From Sthenelais limicola (Eukaryota; Annelida; Polychaeta; Phyllodocida; Sigalionidae), in contig OW804096.1 of NCBI GenBank assembly GCA_942159475.1, positions 130,748,941 through 130,812,940 of the forward strand: DNA of 64,000 bases. Reading direction: 5' to 3'. The position numbers and the translations under genes were made by a program. The stretch's first letter is position 1, and every line of letters starts with the position of its first letter. The notes beneath the pieces are model-generated. The model was not told the origin of the DNA. It saw nothing but the letters and a program-made list of their open reading frames with translations, and ran no database searches. Below, piece after piece: positions 51,233-63,435 of this stretch.

Positions 51233-51856
51233 CTGGGACTGTTGGTCGCACTGGGCCGGGGGTGGAAACACAGGCACCAAGGAGAACATTATTAAGAATG
51301 CGATCCAATTCTCTGAAGTCAGGGGAAGTGAAATAGTTCTGGTTGAGAATTTGTGGTTGTGAAGATATTGCTCTAAGCTCCTTCTCATCCACAGAGTCAG
51401 TGATACCTACACTAATCACCTGGACGCCATCCCTCTGCAAGTCACGAGCATATGGAACGGTCTTGGCTGAATCAAATGTAGATTTTCCATCAGTGATAAC
51501 TATGGCCAAATTGGGAATATTAGGCCGGTCCCCATTGTTAATATTGAAGAGCTGACTGCGTGCCACCCAGAGACCTCCAGATGTGTTTGTGTTGGCACCA
51601 GGGTAGATGGTACTCATGATGTTGTCCTTCACACGCTCAAGGCCAGTGTACCTACCCATGGGAAAGAGTAGCTCTCCCTTATCACTGAACATCACAGCTC
51701 CCACTCTCGTACCCACTATTGGCAAGCCATCCACAACTTTCCCAATGAATTGTAGCATCAACTTCCAGTTGTCAAATGACCCATCAGCAGGATTTGCTTC
51801 TCTGATACTACCAGATCCATCAATGATGAAGCCCACATCCATATCATTTAGGCACA
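51233..51856 (-). CDS. vWA domain exon G1 (208 aa, phase 1-1)
   Basis: vWA exon reading CLNDMDVGFIIDGSGSIREA, MFSDKGELLFPMGRYTGL, NTNTSGGLW and VITDGKSTFD, with Cys on both sides and a VSTPGPVRPTVPG tail. Gly in YTGL and Ile in MSTIYP separate it from G2-G4. Donor GCATGT at 51,227-51,232, acceptor AATGTACAG with AG at 51,857-51,858. Confidence 0.87.
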
Positions 51857-52187
51857 CTGTACATTGGAATGGGTATTAGATATTAATATGCAAGAATGAT
51901 TCAACTTTTTTTATCACAATTCAAGTATAGACTCATATCTGGTCTAAAACTTTGAATTAATTTTCAATATATCAGTTTGACCAGGAGAGCACACAATTAA
52001 AGCCAATTTGTTGAGATTGGCTATGGGAATGCAGTCAATCCAATAGAAATGAAGCTGTATGCAGAGAAGAAAACAATGATAAGAGATCTGTCATGCCTAA
52101 GCTTTCATAATGACACTGTGTGTAGCAGTCAGTCAGAGTGAAGGGGCCAGAAACAGACATGAAGAGAAAGAGTAAACTCATACATGC

Positions 52188-52811
52188 CTGGGACTGTTGG
52201 TCGCACTGGGGCAGGGGTGGAAACACAGGCACCAAGGAGAACATTATTAAGAATGCGATCCAATTCTCTGAAGTCAGGGGAAGTGAAATAGTTCTGGTTG
52301 AGAATTTGTGGTTGCGAAGACATTGCTCTAAGCTCCTTCTCATCCACAGAGTCAGTGATACCTACACTAATCACCTGGACGCCATCCCTCTGCAAGTCAC
52401 GAGCATATGGAACGGTCTTGGCTGAATCAAATGTAGATTTTCCATCAGTGATAACTATGGCCAAATTGGGAATATTAGGCCGGTCCCCATTGTTAATATT
52501 GAAGAGCTGACTGCGTGCCACCCAGAGACCTCCAGATGTGTTTGTGTTGGCACCAGGGTAGGTGGTACTCATGATGTTGTCCTTCACACGCTCAAGGTCA
52601 GTGTACCTACCCATGGGAAAGAGTAGCTCTCCCTTATCACTGAACATCACAGCTCCCACTCTCGTACCCACTATTGGCAAGCCATCCACAACTTTCCCAA
52701 TGAATTGTAGCATCAACTTCCAGTTGTCAAATGACCCATCAGCAGGATTTGCTTCTCTGATACTACCAGATCCATCAATGATGAAGCCCACATCCATATC
52801 ATTCAGACAAA
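52188..52811 (-). CDS. vWA domain exon G2 (208 aa, phase 1-1)
   Basis: Family G vWA exon with YTDLERV, a Met in RAMSSQP where the others have Ile, and a VSTPAPVRPTVPG tail. MIDAS intact; donor GCATGT, acceptor AG at 52,812-52,813. Confidence 0.87.
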
Positions 52812-53142
52812 CTGTACATTGGAATGAGTATTAAGTATTTATAATGAGGAAAGATTTAACTTTTTTCATCACAATTCAAGTATAGATTCATATCTGGTCT
52901 AAAACTTTGAATTAAATTTTATTGTATCAGTTTGACCAGGAGAGCACACAATTAAAGGAAATTGGTCATCATTGGTCTTGGGAATGCAGTCAATCCAATA
53001 GAAATGAAGCTGTATGCAGAGAAGAAACAATTGGTAAGATGTCTGTCATGCCTAAGCTTTCATAATGACACTGTGTGTAGCAGTCAGTCAGAGTGAAGGG
53101 GCCAGAAACAGACATGAAGAGAAAGAGAAAACTCATACATGC

Positions 53143-53766
53143 CTGGGACTGTTGGTCGCACTGGGCCGGGGGTGGAAACACAGGCACCAAGGAGAACATT
53201 ATTAAGAATGCGATCCAATTCTCTGAAGTCAGGGGAAGTGAAATAGTTCTGGTTGAGAATTTGTGGTTGCGAAGATATTGCTCTAAGCTCCTTCTCATCC
53301 ACAGAGTCAGTGATACCTACACTAATCACCTGGACGCCATCCCTCTGCAAGTCACGAGCATATGGAACGGTCTTGGCTGAATCAAATGTAGATTTTCCAT
53401 CCGTGATAACTATGGCCAAATTGGGAATATTAGGCCGGTCCCCATTGTTAATATTGAAGAGCTGACTGCGTGCCACCCAGAGACCTCCAGATGTGTTTGT
53501 GTTGGCACCAGGGTAGGTGGTACTCATGATGTTGTCCTTCACATGCTCAAGGTCAGTGTACCTACCCATGGGAAAGAGTAGCTCTCCCTTATCACTGAAC
53601 ATCACAGCTCCCACTCTTGTACCCACTATTGGCAAGCCATCCACAACTTTCCCAATGAATTGTAGCATCAACTTCCAGTTGTCAAATGACCCATCAGCAG
53701 GATTTGCTTCTCTGATACTACCAGATCCATCAATGATGAAGCCCACATCCATATCATTTAGACACA
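53143..53766 (-). CDS. vWA domain exon G3 (208 aa, phase 1-1)
   Basis: Family G vWA exon with YTDLEHV where its sisters have LERV, and the VSTPGPVRP tail shared with G1. MIDAS intact; donor GCATGT, acceptor AG at 53,767-53,768. Confidence 0.87.
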
Positions 53767-54099
53767 CTGTACATTGGAATGAGTATTCGATATTTATAAT
53801 AAGGAACAATTCTACTTTCTTTATCAAAATTCATGTATAGATTCATATCCAGTCTAAACCTTTGAAAAACTTTCATTGTATCAGCTTGAGCTGGGGAGCA
53901 AACAATTAAAGCCAATTTGTCGACCTTGGCTATGGGAATTCAGTCAATCCAATAGAGAGAAGCTATAAAATTGCAAAGAAGACAAAATCGGTTAGAGATT
54001 GGTCATGCATAACCTTTCAGGCACACATATTCTGTAGCAGTCTGACTAAGTGCAAGGCACAGTAGCAGACATGAAGAGAAAGAGTAAACTCATACATGC

Positions 54100-54723
54100 C
54101 TGGGACTGTTGGTCGCAGTGGGGCAGGGGTGGAAACACAGGCACCAAGGAGAACATTATTAAGAATGCGATCCAATTCTCTGAAGTCAGGGGAAGTGAAA
54201 TAGTTCTGGTTGAGAATTTGTGGTTGTGAAGATATTGCTCTAAGCTCCTTCTCATCCACAGAGTCAGTGATACCTACACTAATTACCTGGACGCCATCCC
54301 TCTGCAAGTCACGAGCATATGGAACGGTCTTGGCTGAATCAAATGTAGATTTTCCATCAGTGATAACTATGGCCAAATTGGGAATATTAGGCCGGTCCCC
54401 ATTGTTAATATTGAAGAGCTGACTGCGTGCCACCCAGAGACCTCCAGATGTGTTTGTGTTGGCACCAGGGTAGGTGGTACTCATGATGTTGTCCTTCACA
54501 CGCTCAAGGTCAGTGTACCTACCCATGGGAAAGAGTAGCTCTCCCTTATCACTGAACATCACAGCTCCCACTCTTGTACCCACTATTGGCAAGCCATCCA
54601 CAACTTTCCCAATGAATTGTAGCATCAACTTCCAGTTGTCAAATGACCCATCAGCAGGATTTGCTTCTCTGATACTACCAGATCCATCAATGATGAAGCC
54701 CACATCCATATCGTTCAGACAAA
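54100..54723 (-). CDS. vWA domain exon G4 (208 aa, phase 1-1)
   Basis: Family G vWA exon with a VSTPAPLRPTVPG tail. MIDAS intact; donor GCATGT, acceptor AG at 54,724-54,725. Followed on its right by a 290-bp intron to array H. Confidence 0.87.
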
Positions 54724-55013
54724 CTGTACATTGGAATGAGTAATAGATATTCATACAGAGGGCCGATTAAATTTTTGAAGTTACATTTGGCATTGTGATT
54801 AAGCAGAACAGTAAGCCAATCACGAACTAGACAGTAATCTGTTCACCTCATGGCAAAATCATAAATACATCCTTCACTTTGAAATTTTGGGGAGTGGGCA
54901 ACTACCGCAATGGCAGTTATTTAACATGAAAGTGGACTAAAACCGATGACAAAACAAGGTGTTATGGATATTCCAAGTGATGTGGAATGAAAAAAAAATG
55001 CTTTGATACATGC

Positions 55014-55640
55014 CTGGGGGAGGTGGAGGCCTTGTTGGGGCTCTTGTTGGTGTACAGGCACTGGAGAGGACTTTGTCTATGATTTTATCCAGCTGTCTGA
55101 AGTCAGGTGAGGTGAAGTAGTTCTGGTTGAGGAGCTGAGGAGGGGAAGAGAGAGCCTTCAGCTCATTCTCGTCCACAGAATCTGTTATGCCTACACTAAT
55201 TATTTGTGCTCCATCTCTACGCAAGTCTTCTGCCACTGGAACAGTCCTGTGGCTATCAAATGTGGACTTGCCATCAGTGATAACAATGGCCATATTGGGA
55301 ACATTGGGTCTGTCTCCGTATCTGCTGTTGAATATGCGACTGCGAGCAACCCAGAGACCCCCTGAAGTGTTAGTATTGCGGCCCAAGTATTGAGTTTTTA
55401 GAATCTTCTCCTTGGCTGACTTCAAGTCAGAATACTTGTCAAGGTCAAAGAGCAGCTCTCCACGATCACTGAAGACAGCTGCTGCAACCTTTGTGCCCAT
55501 CCTTGGGAGGCCATCAATCACATCAGCTACAAACTGAAGTACCAGATTCCAGTTGTCATAAGACCTATCTGCTGGGTTAGCATCCCTAATACTTCCTGAC
55601 CCATCAATGATGAAGGCCAGGTCAACATCATCCTGGCAGA
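55014..55640 (-). CDS. vWA domain exon Ha1 (209 aa, phase 1-1)
   Basis: vWA exon, type a: CQDDVDLAFIIDGSGSIRDA, LPRMGTKVAAAVFSDRGEL, YLGRNTNTSGGLW, VITDGKSTFD and a Pro-rich APTRPPPPPG tail. The Cys pair is present. Edge copy: its tail has PPPPPG where later copies have PPLPPG, and its 3' flank differs. Donor GCATGT at 55,008-55,013; acceptor TCTTTTTAG, AG at 55,641-55,642. Confidence 0.87.
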
Positions 55641-56320
55641 CTAAAAAGAGTGCAATATTTCAGCCACATGCAAAACATAATGAATTTCACCTGGAAAAAA
55701 CTACAGGAGGTACTTTTATTTCTTCATATCTACATGCTACCTATGGTATAGACTAAACACTCACATGAACTATGTAGGTAAGAGTTCCCCTCTACTACTA
55801 TCAAGTGTTCAGTTATTAGAAAGATGTCCAAGGTCAATGATAGGACTAGAAAGTTTTTGAGAATCTCACCACAGATCATTTCAGTAATAGACATCCATCA
55901 TATTCAGGCCTAACATTCAGGATGTGGAAATGGGGCAAGGAAGATGAAGCAGTAATAGTAGTGGATGTTTGGAAGATTTCACACAAATCAAGAAAGATGG
56001 TGATTGAGAGGGAAAAGGAACTGTGTAGAAGACTTGATGTGATCTAACAGTCATTGCTATGGGGAACAGTGTTCTATCAGATGAGACATGAGAGGATGTC
56101 ATTGTAGGATGACTGGTTTCCTCCGTTTCCCCCACCATTTACAGAATCAGTCTGAGGAAAAATGTGACAAATGATTTTCATATGAAGCCAAGGCATCAGA
56201 GACAATCTGTTAGGGTAGGCCAGATTGTTGATGAGAGCCACAATGAGAGTGGCAGCAGTTTAGAATGTTGGTATGAGTAAAGGTGGGGATCCTAACATGA
56301 CAGAGAGTATATATACATGC
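55641..56320 (-). other. Intron between Hb1 and Ha1 (680 bp)
   Basis: One of four copies of the long array H intron (others at 57,747-58,428, 59,852-60,531 and 61,958-62,639). Short open frames on both strands occur in all copies but one is disrupted between copies, which argues against coding. No element recognised. Confidence 0.65.
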
Positions 56321-56944
56321 CTGGAGCTGGAGGTTGTGTTGGGGCAGGTGTCGAGACACAAACACCAGACACTATCTTGTTTAGGATGCTATCGAGTTGT
56401 CTGAAGTCTGGGGATGTGAAGTAGTTCTGATTCTGCAGCTGGGGTGAAGATGAGATGGCCTTCAGCTCTACTTCATCCACAGAATCTGTCACACCAACAC
56501 TGACGACTTGGACACCATCTCTCCGTAGAGCTTCTGCCATAGGGATTGTCTTCTGGCTGTCAAATGTGGACTTGCCATCAGTGATTACAATGGCCAAGTT
56601 TGGAACATTTGGTCGGTCACCATTGTTGACATTGAAGAGCTGGTTGCGGGCCACCCATAGGCCTCCTGATGTATTTGTGTTGGCTCCAGGATAGGAACTG
56701 GCCAGCAAAGACTCTTTGACTGAGTCCATGTTGTCAAATTTGTCTAGGTTAAACAACAGGTCTCCTTTATCACTGAAGAGCACTGCTCCTACTTGTGTTC
56801 CAGCCTTGGGGAGACCATCAATGACATTGGCAACAAACTGCAGCAGAAGCTCCCAGTTGTCATATGACCCATCAGAGGGATTGGCCTCTCTGATGCTTCC
56901 AGATCCATCAATAATGAAGCCAATATCTGCATCAGCTTGGCATA
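56321..56944 (-). CDS. vWA domain exon Hb1 (208 aa, phase 1-1)
   Basis: vWA exon, type b: CQADADIGFIIDGSGSIREA, QVGAVLFSDKGDLLFNLDKF, NTNTSGGLW, VITDGKSTFD and a VSTPAPTQPPAPG tail. Donor GCATGT at 56,315-56,320; acceptor TTTCTGCAG, AG at 56,945-56,946. MIDAS and Cys pair intact. Confidence 0.87.
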
Positions 56945-57119
56945 CTGCAGAAAGTTTATGAACATTATAATGACTTCATTTTGAGTTTTTCGGGAATGGG
57001 TATGAACCAGAAATGGCTTATAAGTTATTTAACATGAAAGTGAACTGAAACTAATGACAAAACAACTGTAATGACTATCCATGCCTAGTGGAATGCAAAT
57101 AATAGCGTTTGATACATGC

Positions 57120-57746
57120 CTGGGGGAAGTGGAGGCCTCGTTGGGGCTCTTGTTGGTGTACAGGCACTGGAGAGGACTTTGTCTATGATTTTATCCAGCT
57201 GTCTGAAGTCAGGTGAGGTGAAGTAGTTCTGGTTGAGGAGCTGAGGAGGGGAAGAGAGAGCCTTCAGCTCATTCTCGTCCACAGAATCTGTTATGCCTAC
57301 ACTAATTATTTGTGCTCCATCTCTACGCAAGTCTTCTGCCACTGGAACAGTCCTGTGGCTATCAAATGTGGACTTGCCATCAGTGATAACAATGGCCATA
57401 TTGGGAACATTGGGTCTGTCTCCGTATCTGCTGTTGAATATGTGACTGCGAGCAACCCAGAGACCCCCTGAAGTGTTAGTATTGCGGCCCAAGTATTGAG
57501 TTTTTAGAATCTTCTCCTTGGCTGACTTCAAGTCAGAATACTTGTCAAGGTCAAAGAGCAGCTCTCCACGATCACTGAAGACAGCTGCTGCAACCTTTGT
57601 GCCCATCCTTGGGAGGCCATCAATCACATCAGCTACAAACTGAAGTACCAGATTCCAGTTGTCATAAGACCTATCTGCTGGGTTAGCATCCCTAATACTT
57701 CCTGACCCATCAATGATGAAGGCCAGGTCAACATCATCCTGGCAGA
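57120..57746 (-). CDS. vWA domain exon Ha2 (209 aa, phase 1-1)
   Basis: Type a exon with His in ARSHIFN where Ha1 and Ha3 have Arg; this mark recurs in Ha4. Tail PPLPPG. Donor GCATGT, acceptor AG at 57,747-57,748. Confidence 0.87.
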
Positions 57747-58428
57747 CTAAAAAGAGTGCAATATTTCAGCCACATGCAAAACATAATGAATTTCATCTGG
57801 AAAAACTATGGGAGGTACTTTTATTTCTTCATATCTACATGCTACCTATGGTATAGACTAAACACTCACATGAACTATGTAGGTAAGAGTTCCCCTCTAC
57901 TACTATCAAGTGTTCAGCTATCAGAAAGATGTCCAAGGTCAATGATAGGACTAGAAAGTGGCTATTTTGAGAATCTCACCACAGATCACTTCAGTAATAG
58001 ACATCCATCATATTCAGGCCTAACATTCAGGATGTGGAAATGGGGCAAGGAAGATGAAGCAGTAATAGTAGTGGATGTTTGGAAGATTTCGCACAAATCA
58101 AGAAAGATGGCGATTGAGAGGGAGAAGGAACTGTGTAGAAGACTTGATGTGATCTAACAGTCATTGCTATGGGGAACAGTGTTCTATCAGATGAGACATG
58201 AGAGGATGTAATTGTAGGATGACTGGTTTCCTCCGTTTCCCCCACCATTTACAGAATCAGTCTGAGGAAAAATGTGACAAATGATTTTCATATGAAGCCA
58301 AGGCATCAGAGACAATCTGTTAGGGTAGGCCAGATTGTTGATGAGAGCCACAATGAGAGTGGCAGCTGTTTAGAATGTTGGTATGAGTAAAGGTGGGGAT
58401 CCTAACATGACAGATAGTATATACATGC

Positions 58429-59052
58429 CTGGAGCTGGAGGTTGTGTTGGGGCAGGTGTCGAGACACAAACACCAGACACTATCTTGTTTAGGATGCTAT
58501 CGAGTTGTCTGAAGTCTGGGGATGTGAAGTAGTTCTGATTCTGCAGCTGGGGTGAAGATGAGATGGCCTTCAGCTCTACTTCATCCACAGAATCTGTCAC
58601 ACCAACACTGACGACTTGGACACCATCTCTCCGTAGAGCTTCTGCCATAGGGATTGTCTTCTGGCTGTCAAATGTGGACTTGCCATCAGTGATTACAATG
58701 GCCAAGTTTGGAACATTTGGTCGGTCACCATTGTTGACATTGAAGAGCTGGTTGCGGGCCACCCATAGGCCTCCTGATGTATTTGTGTTGGCTCCAGGAT
58801 AGGAACTGGCCAGCAAAGACTCTTTGACTGAGTCCATATTGTCAAATTTGTCTAGGTTAAACAACAGGTCTCCTTTATCACTGAAGAGCACTGCTCCTAC
58901 TTGTGTTCCAGCCTTGGGGAGACCATCAATGACATTGGCAACAAACTGCAGCAGAAGCTCCCAGTTGTCATATGACCCATCAGAGGGATTGGCCTCTCTG
59001 ATGCTTCCAGATCCATCAATAATGAAGCCAATATCTGCATCAGCTTGGCATA
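58429..59052 (-). CDS. vWA domain exon Hb2 (208 aa, phase 1-1)
   Basis: Type b exon, same protein as Hb1; a silent A in the Asp-Asn-Met region (GTCCATATTG) recurs in Hb4. Donor GCATGT, acceptor AG at 59,053-59,054. Confidence 0.87.
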
Positions 59053-59224
59053 CTGCAGAAAGTTTATGAACATTATAATGACTTCATTTTGAGTTTTTCG
59101 GGAATGGGTATGAACCAGAAATGGCTTATAAGTTATTTAACATGAAAGTGAACTGAAACTAATGACAAAACAACTGTAATGACTATCCATGCCTGGAATG
59201 CAAATAATAGCGTTTGATACATGC

Positions 59225-59851
59225 CTGGGGGAAGTGGAGGCCTTGTTGGGGCTCTTGTTGGTGTACAGGCACTGGAGAGGACTTTGTCTATGATTTTATC
59301 CAGCTGTCTGAAGTCAGGTGAGGTGAAGTAGTTCTGGTTGAGGAGCTGAGGAGGGGAAGAGAGAGCCTTCAGCTCATTCTCGTCCACAGAATCTGTTATG
59401 CCTACACTAATTATTTGTGCTCCATCTCTACGCAAGTCTTCTGCCACTGGAACAGTCCTGTGGCTATCAAATGTGGACTTGCCATCAGTGATAACAATGG
59501 CCATATTGGGAACATTGGGTCTGTCTCCATATCTGCTGTTGAATATGCGACTGCGAGCAACCCAGAGACCCCCTGAAGTGTTAGTATTGCGGCCCAAGTA
59601 TTGAGTTTTTAGAATCTTCTCCTTGGCTGACTTCAAGTCAGAATACTTGTCAAGGTCAAAGAGCAGCTCTCCACGATCACTGAAGACAGCTGCTGCAACC
59701 TTTGTGCCCATCCTTGGGAGGCCATCAATCACATCAGCTACAAACTGAAGTACCAGATTCCAGTTGTCATAAGACCTATCTGCTGGGTTAGCATCCCTAA
59801 TACTTCCTGACCCATCAATGATGAAGGCCAGGTCAACATCATCCTGGCAGA
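59225..59851 (-). CDS. vWA domain exon Ha3 (209 aa, phase 1-1)
   Basis: Type a exon with Arg in ARSRIFN and a silent A in CTCCATATC that recurs in Ha5 but not in Ha1, which places a block boundary near Ha1. Donor GCATGT, acceptor AG at 59,852-59,853. Confidence 0.87.
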
Positions 59852-60531
59852 CTAAAAAGAGTGCAATATTTCAGCCACATGCAAAACATAATGAATTTCA
59901 CCTGGAAAAAACTACAGGAGGTACTTTTATTTCTTCATATCTACATGCTACCTATGGTATAGACTAAACACTCACATGAACTATGTAGGTAAGAGTTCCC
60001 CTCTACTACTATCAAGTGTTCAGTTATTAGAAAGATGTCCAAGGTCAATGATAGGACTAGAAAGTTTTTGAGAATCTCACCACAGATCATTTCAGTAATA
60101 GACATCCATCATATTCAGGCCTAACATTCAGGATGTGGAAATGGGGCAAGGAAGATGAAGCAGTAATAGTAGTGGATGTTTGGAAGATTTCACACAAATC
60201 AAGAAAGATGGTGATTGAGAGGGAAAAGGAACTGTGTAGAAGACTTGATGTGATCTAACAGTCATTGCTATGGGGAACAGTGTTCTATCAGATGAGACAT
60301 GAGAGGATGTCATTGTAGGATGACTGGTTTCCTCCGTTTCCCCCACCATTTACAGAATCAGTCTGAGGAAAAATGTGACAAATGATTTTCATATGAAGCC
60401 AAGGCATCAGAGACAATCTGTTAGGGTAGGCCAGATTGTTGATGAGAGCCACAATGAGAGTGGCAGCAGTTTAGAATGTTGGTATGAGTAAAGGTGGGGA
60501 TCCTAACATGACAGAGAGTATATATACATGC

Positions 60532-61155
60532 CTGGAGCTGGAGGTTGTGTTGGGGCAGGTGTCGAGACACAAACACCAGACACTATCTTGTTTAGGATGC
60601 TATCGAGTTGTCTGAAGTCTGGGGATGTGAAGTAGTTCTGATTCTGCAGCTGGGGTGAAGATGAGATGGCCTTCAGCTCTACTTCATCCACAGAATCTGT
60701 CACACCAACACTGACGACTTGGACACCATCTCTCCGTAGAGCTTCTGCCATAGGGATTGTCTTCTGGCTGTCAAATGTGGACTTGCCATCAGTGATTACA
60801 ATGGCCAAGTTTGGAACATTTGGTCGGTCACCATTGTTGACATTGAAGAGCTGGTTGCGGGCCACCCATAGGCCTCCTGATGTATTTGTGTTGGCTCCAG
60901 GATAGGAACTGGCCAGCAAAGACTCTTTGACTGAGTCCATGTTGTCAAATTTGTCTAGGTTAAACAACAGGTCTCCTTTATCACTGAAGAGCACTGCTCC
61001 TACTTGTGTTCCAGCCTTGGGGAGACCATCAATGACATTGGCAACAAACTGCAGCAGAAGCTCCCAGTTGTCATATGACCCATCAGAGGGATTGGCCTCT
61101 CTGATGCTTCCAGATCCATCAATAATGAAGCCAATATCTGCATCAGCTTGGCATA
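60532..61155 (-). CDS. vWA domain exon Hb3 (208 aa, phase 1-1)
   Basis: Copy of Hb1 exactly 4,211 bp away; same protein. Donor GCATGT, acceptor AG at 61,156-61,157. Confidence 0.87.
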
Positions 61156-61330
61156 CTGCAGAAAGTTTATGAACATTATAATGACTTCATTTTGAGTTTT
61201 TCGGGAATGGGTATGAACCAGAAATGGCTTATAAGTTATTTAACATGAAAGTGAACTGAAACTAATGACAAAACAACTGTAATGACTATCCATGCCTAGT
61301 GGAATGCAAATAATAGCGTTTGATACATGC

Positions 61331-61957
61331 CTGGGGGAAGTGGAGGCCTCGTTGGGGCTCTTGTTGGTGTACAGGCACTGGAGAGGACTTTGTCTATGAT
61401 TTTATCCAGCTGTCTGAAGTCAGGTGAGGTGAAGTAGTTCTGGTTGAGGAGCTGAGGAGGGGAAGAGAGAGCCTTCAGCTCATTCTCGTCCACAGAATCT
61501 GTTATGCCTACACTAATTATTTGTGCTCCATCTCTACGCAAGTCTTCTGCCACTGGAACAGTCCTGTGGCTATCAAATGTGGACTTGCCATCAGTGATAA
61601 CAATGGCCATATTGGGAACATTGGGTCTGTCTCCGTATCTGCTGTTGAATATGTGACTGCGAGCAACCCAGAGACCCCCTGAAGTGTTAGTATTGCGGCC
61701 CAAGTATTGAGTTTTTAGAATCTTCTCCTTGGCTGACTTCAAGTCAGAATACTTGTCAAGGTCAAAGAGCAGCTCTCCACGATCACTGAAGACAGCTGCT
61801 GCAACCTTTGTGCCCATCCTTGGGAGGCCATCAATCACATCAGCTACAAACTGAAGTACCAGATTCCAGTTGTCATAAGACCTATCTGCTGGGTTAGCAT
61901 CCCTAATACTTCCTGACCCATCAATGATGAAGGCCAGGTCAACATCATCCTGGCAGA
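61331..61957 (-). CDS. vWA domain exon Ha4 (209 aa, phase 1-1)
   Basis: Copy of Ha2 4,211 bp away, including the His in ARSHIFN. Donor GCATGT, acceptor AG at 61,958-61,959. Confidence 0.87.
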
Positions 61958-62639
61958 CTAAAAAGAGTGCAATATTTCAGCCACATGCAAAACATAATGA
62001 ATTTCATCTGGAAAAACTATGGGAGGTACTTTTATTTCTTCATATCTACATGCTACCTATGGTATAGACTAAACACTCACATGAACTATGTAGGTAAGAG
62101 TTCCCCTCTACTACTATCAAGTGTTCAGCTATCAGAAAGATGTCCAAGGTCAATGATAGGACTAGAAAGTGGCTATTTTGAGAATCTCACCACAGATCAC
62201 TTCAGTAATAGACATCCATCATATTCAGGCCTAACATTCAGGATGTGGAAATGGGGCAAGGAAGATGAAGCAGTAATAGTAGTGGATGTTTGGAAGATTT
62301 CGCACAAATCAAGAAAGATGGCGATTGAGAGGGAGAAGGAACTGTGTAGAAGACTTGATGTGATCTAACAGTCATTGCTATGGGGAACAGTGTTCTATCA
62401 GATGAGACATGAGAGGATGTAATTGTAGGATGACTGGTTTCCTCCGTTTCCCCCACCATTTACAGAATCAGTCTGAGGAAAAATGTGACAAATGATTTTC
62501 ATATGAAGCCAAGGCATCAGAGACAATCTGTTAGGGTAGGCCAGATTGTTGATGAGAGCCACAATGAGAGTGGCAGCTGTTTAGAATGTTGGTATGAGTA
62601 AAGGTGGGGATCCTAACATGACAGATAGTATATACATGC

Positions 62640-63263
62640 CTGGAGCTGGAGGTTGTGTTGGGGCAGGTGTCGAGACACAAACACCAGACACTATCTTGTT
62701 TAGGATGCTATCGAGTTGTCTGAAGTCTGGGGATGTGAAGTAGTTCTGATTCTGCAGCTGGGGTGAAGATGAGATGGCCTTCAGCTCTACTTCATCCACA
62801 GAATCTGTCACACCAACACTGACGACTTGGACACCATCTCTCCGTAGAGCTTCTGCCATAGGGATTGTCTTCTGGCTGTCAAATGTGGACTTGCCATCAG
62901 TGATTACAATGGCCAAGTTTGGAACATTTGGTCGGTCACCATTGTTGACATTGAAGAGCTGGTTGCGGGCCACCCATAGGCCTCCTGATGTATTTGTGTT
63001 GGCTCCAGGATAGGAACTGGCCAGCAAAGACTCTTTGACTGAGTCCATATTGTCAAATTTGTCTAGGTTAAACAACAGGTCTCCTTTATCACTGAAGAGC
63101 ACTGCTCCTACTTGTGTTCCAGCCTTGGGGAGACCATCAATGACATTGGCAACAAACTGCAGCAGAAGCTCCCAGTTGTCATATGACCCATCAGAGGGAT
63201 TGGCCTCTCTGATGCTTCCAGATCCATCAATAATGAAGCCAATATCTGCATCAGCTTGGCATA
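62640..63263 (-). CDS. vWA domain exon Hb4 (208 aa, phase 1-1)
   Basis: Copy of Hb2 4,211 bp away with the same silent mark. Donor GCATGT, acceptor AG at 63,264-63,265. Confidence 0.87.
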
Positions 63264-63435
63264 CTGCAGAAAGTTTATGAACATTATAATGACTTCATTT
63301 TGAGTTTTTCGGGAATGGGTATGAACCAGAAATGGCTTATAAGTTATTTAACATGAAAGTGAACTGAAACTAATGACAAAACAACTGTAATGACTATCCA
63401 TGCCTGGAATGCAAATAATAGCGTTTGATACATGC

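Larger units (their letters stand above)
51180..54760 (-). repeat. Array G: four tandem vWA exon units of about 955 bp
   Basis: Four units at 955, 955 and 957 bp spacing, each a 624-bp exon plus a 331-333-bp intron. Exons are almost identical; introns are clearly related but have more substitutions and small length changes. All donors are GCATGT, a second GC donor type shared with array H. Confidence 0.9.

Noticed and set aside
57756..58157. Plus-strand 133-codon frame in the long array H intron
   Set aside because: The same intron copies at 55,650 and 59,860 are interrupted by small length differences, no domain is recognisable and the copy at 61,967 is only a block duplicate.
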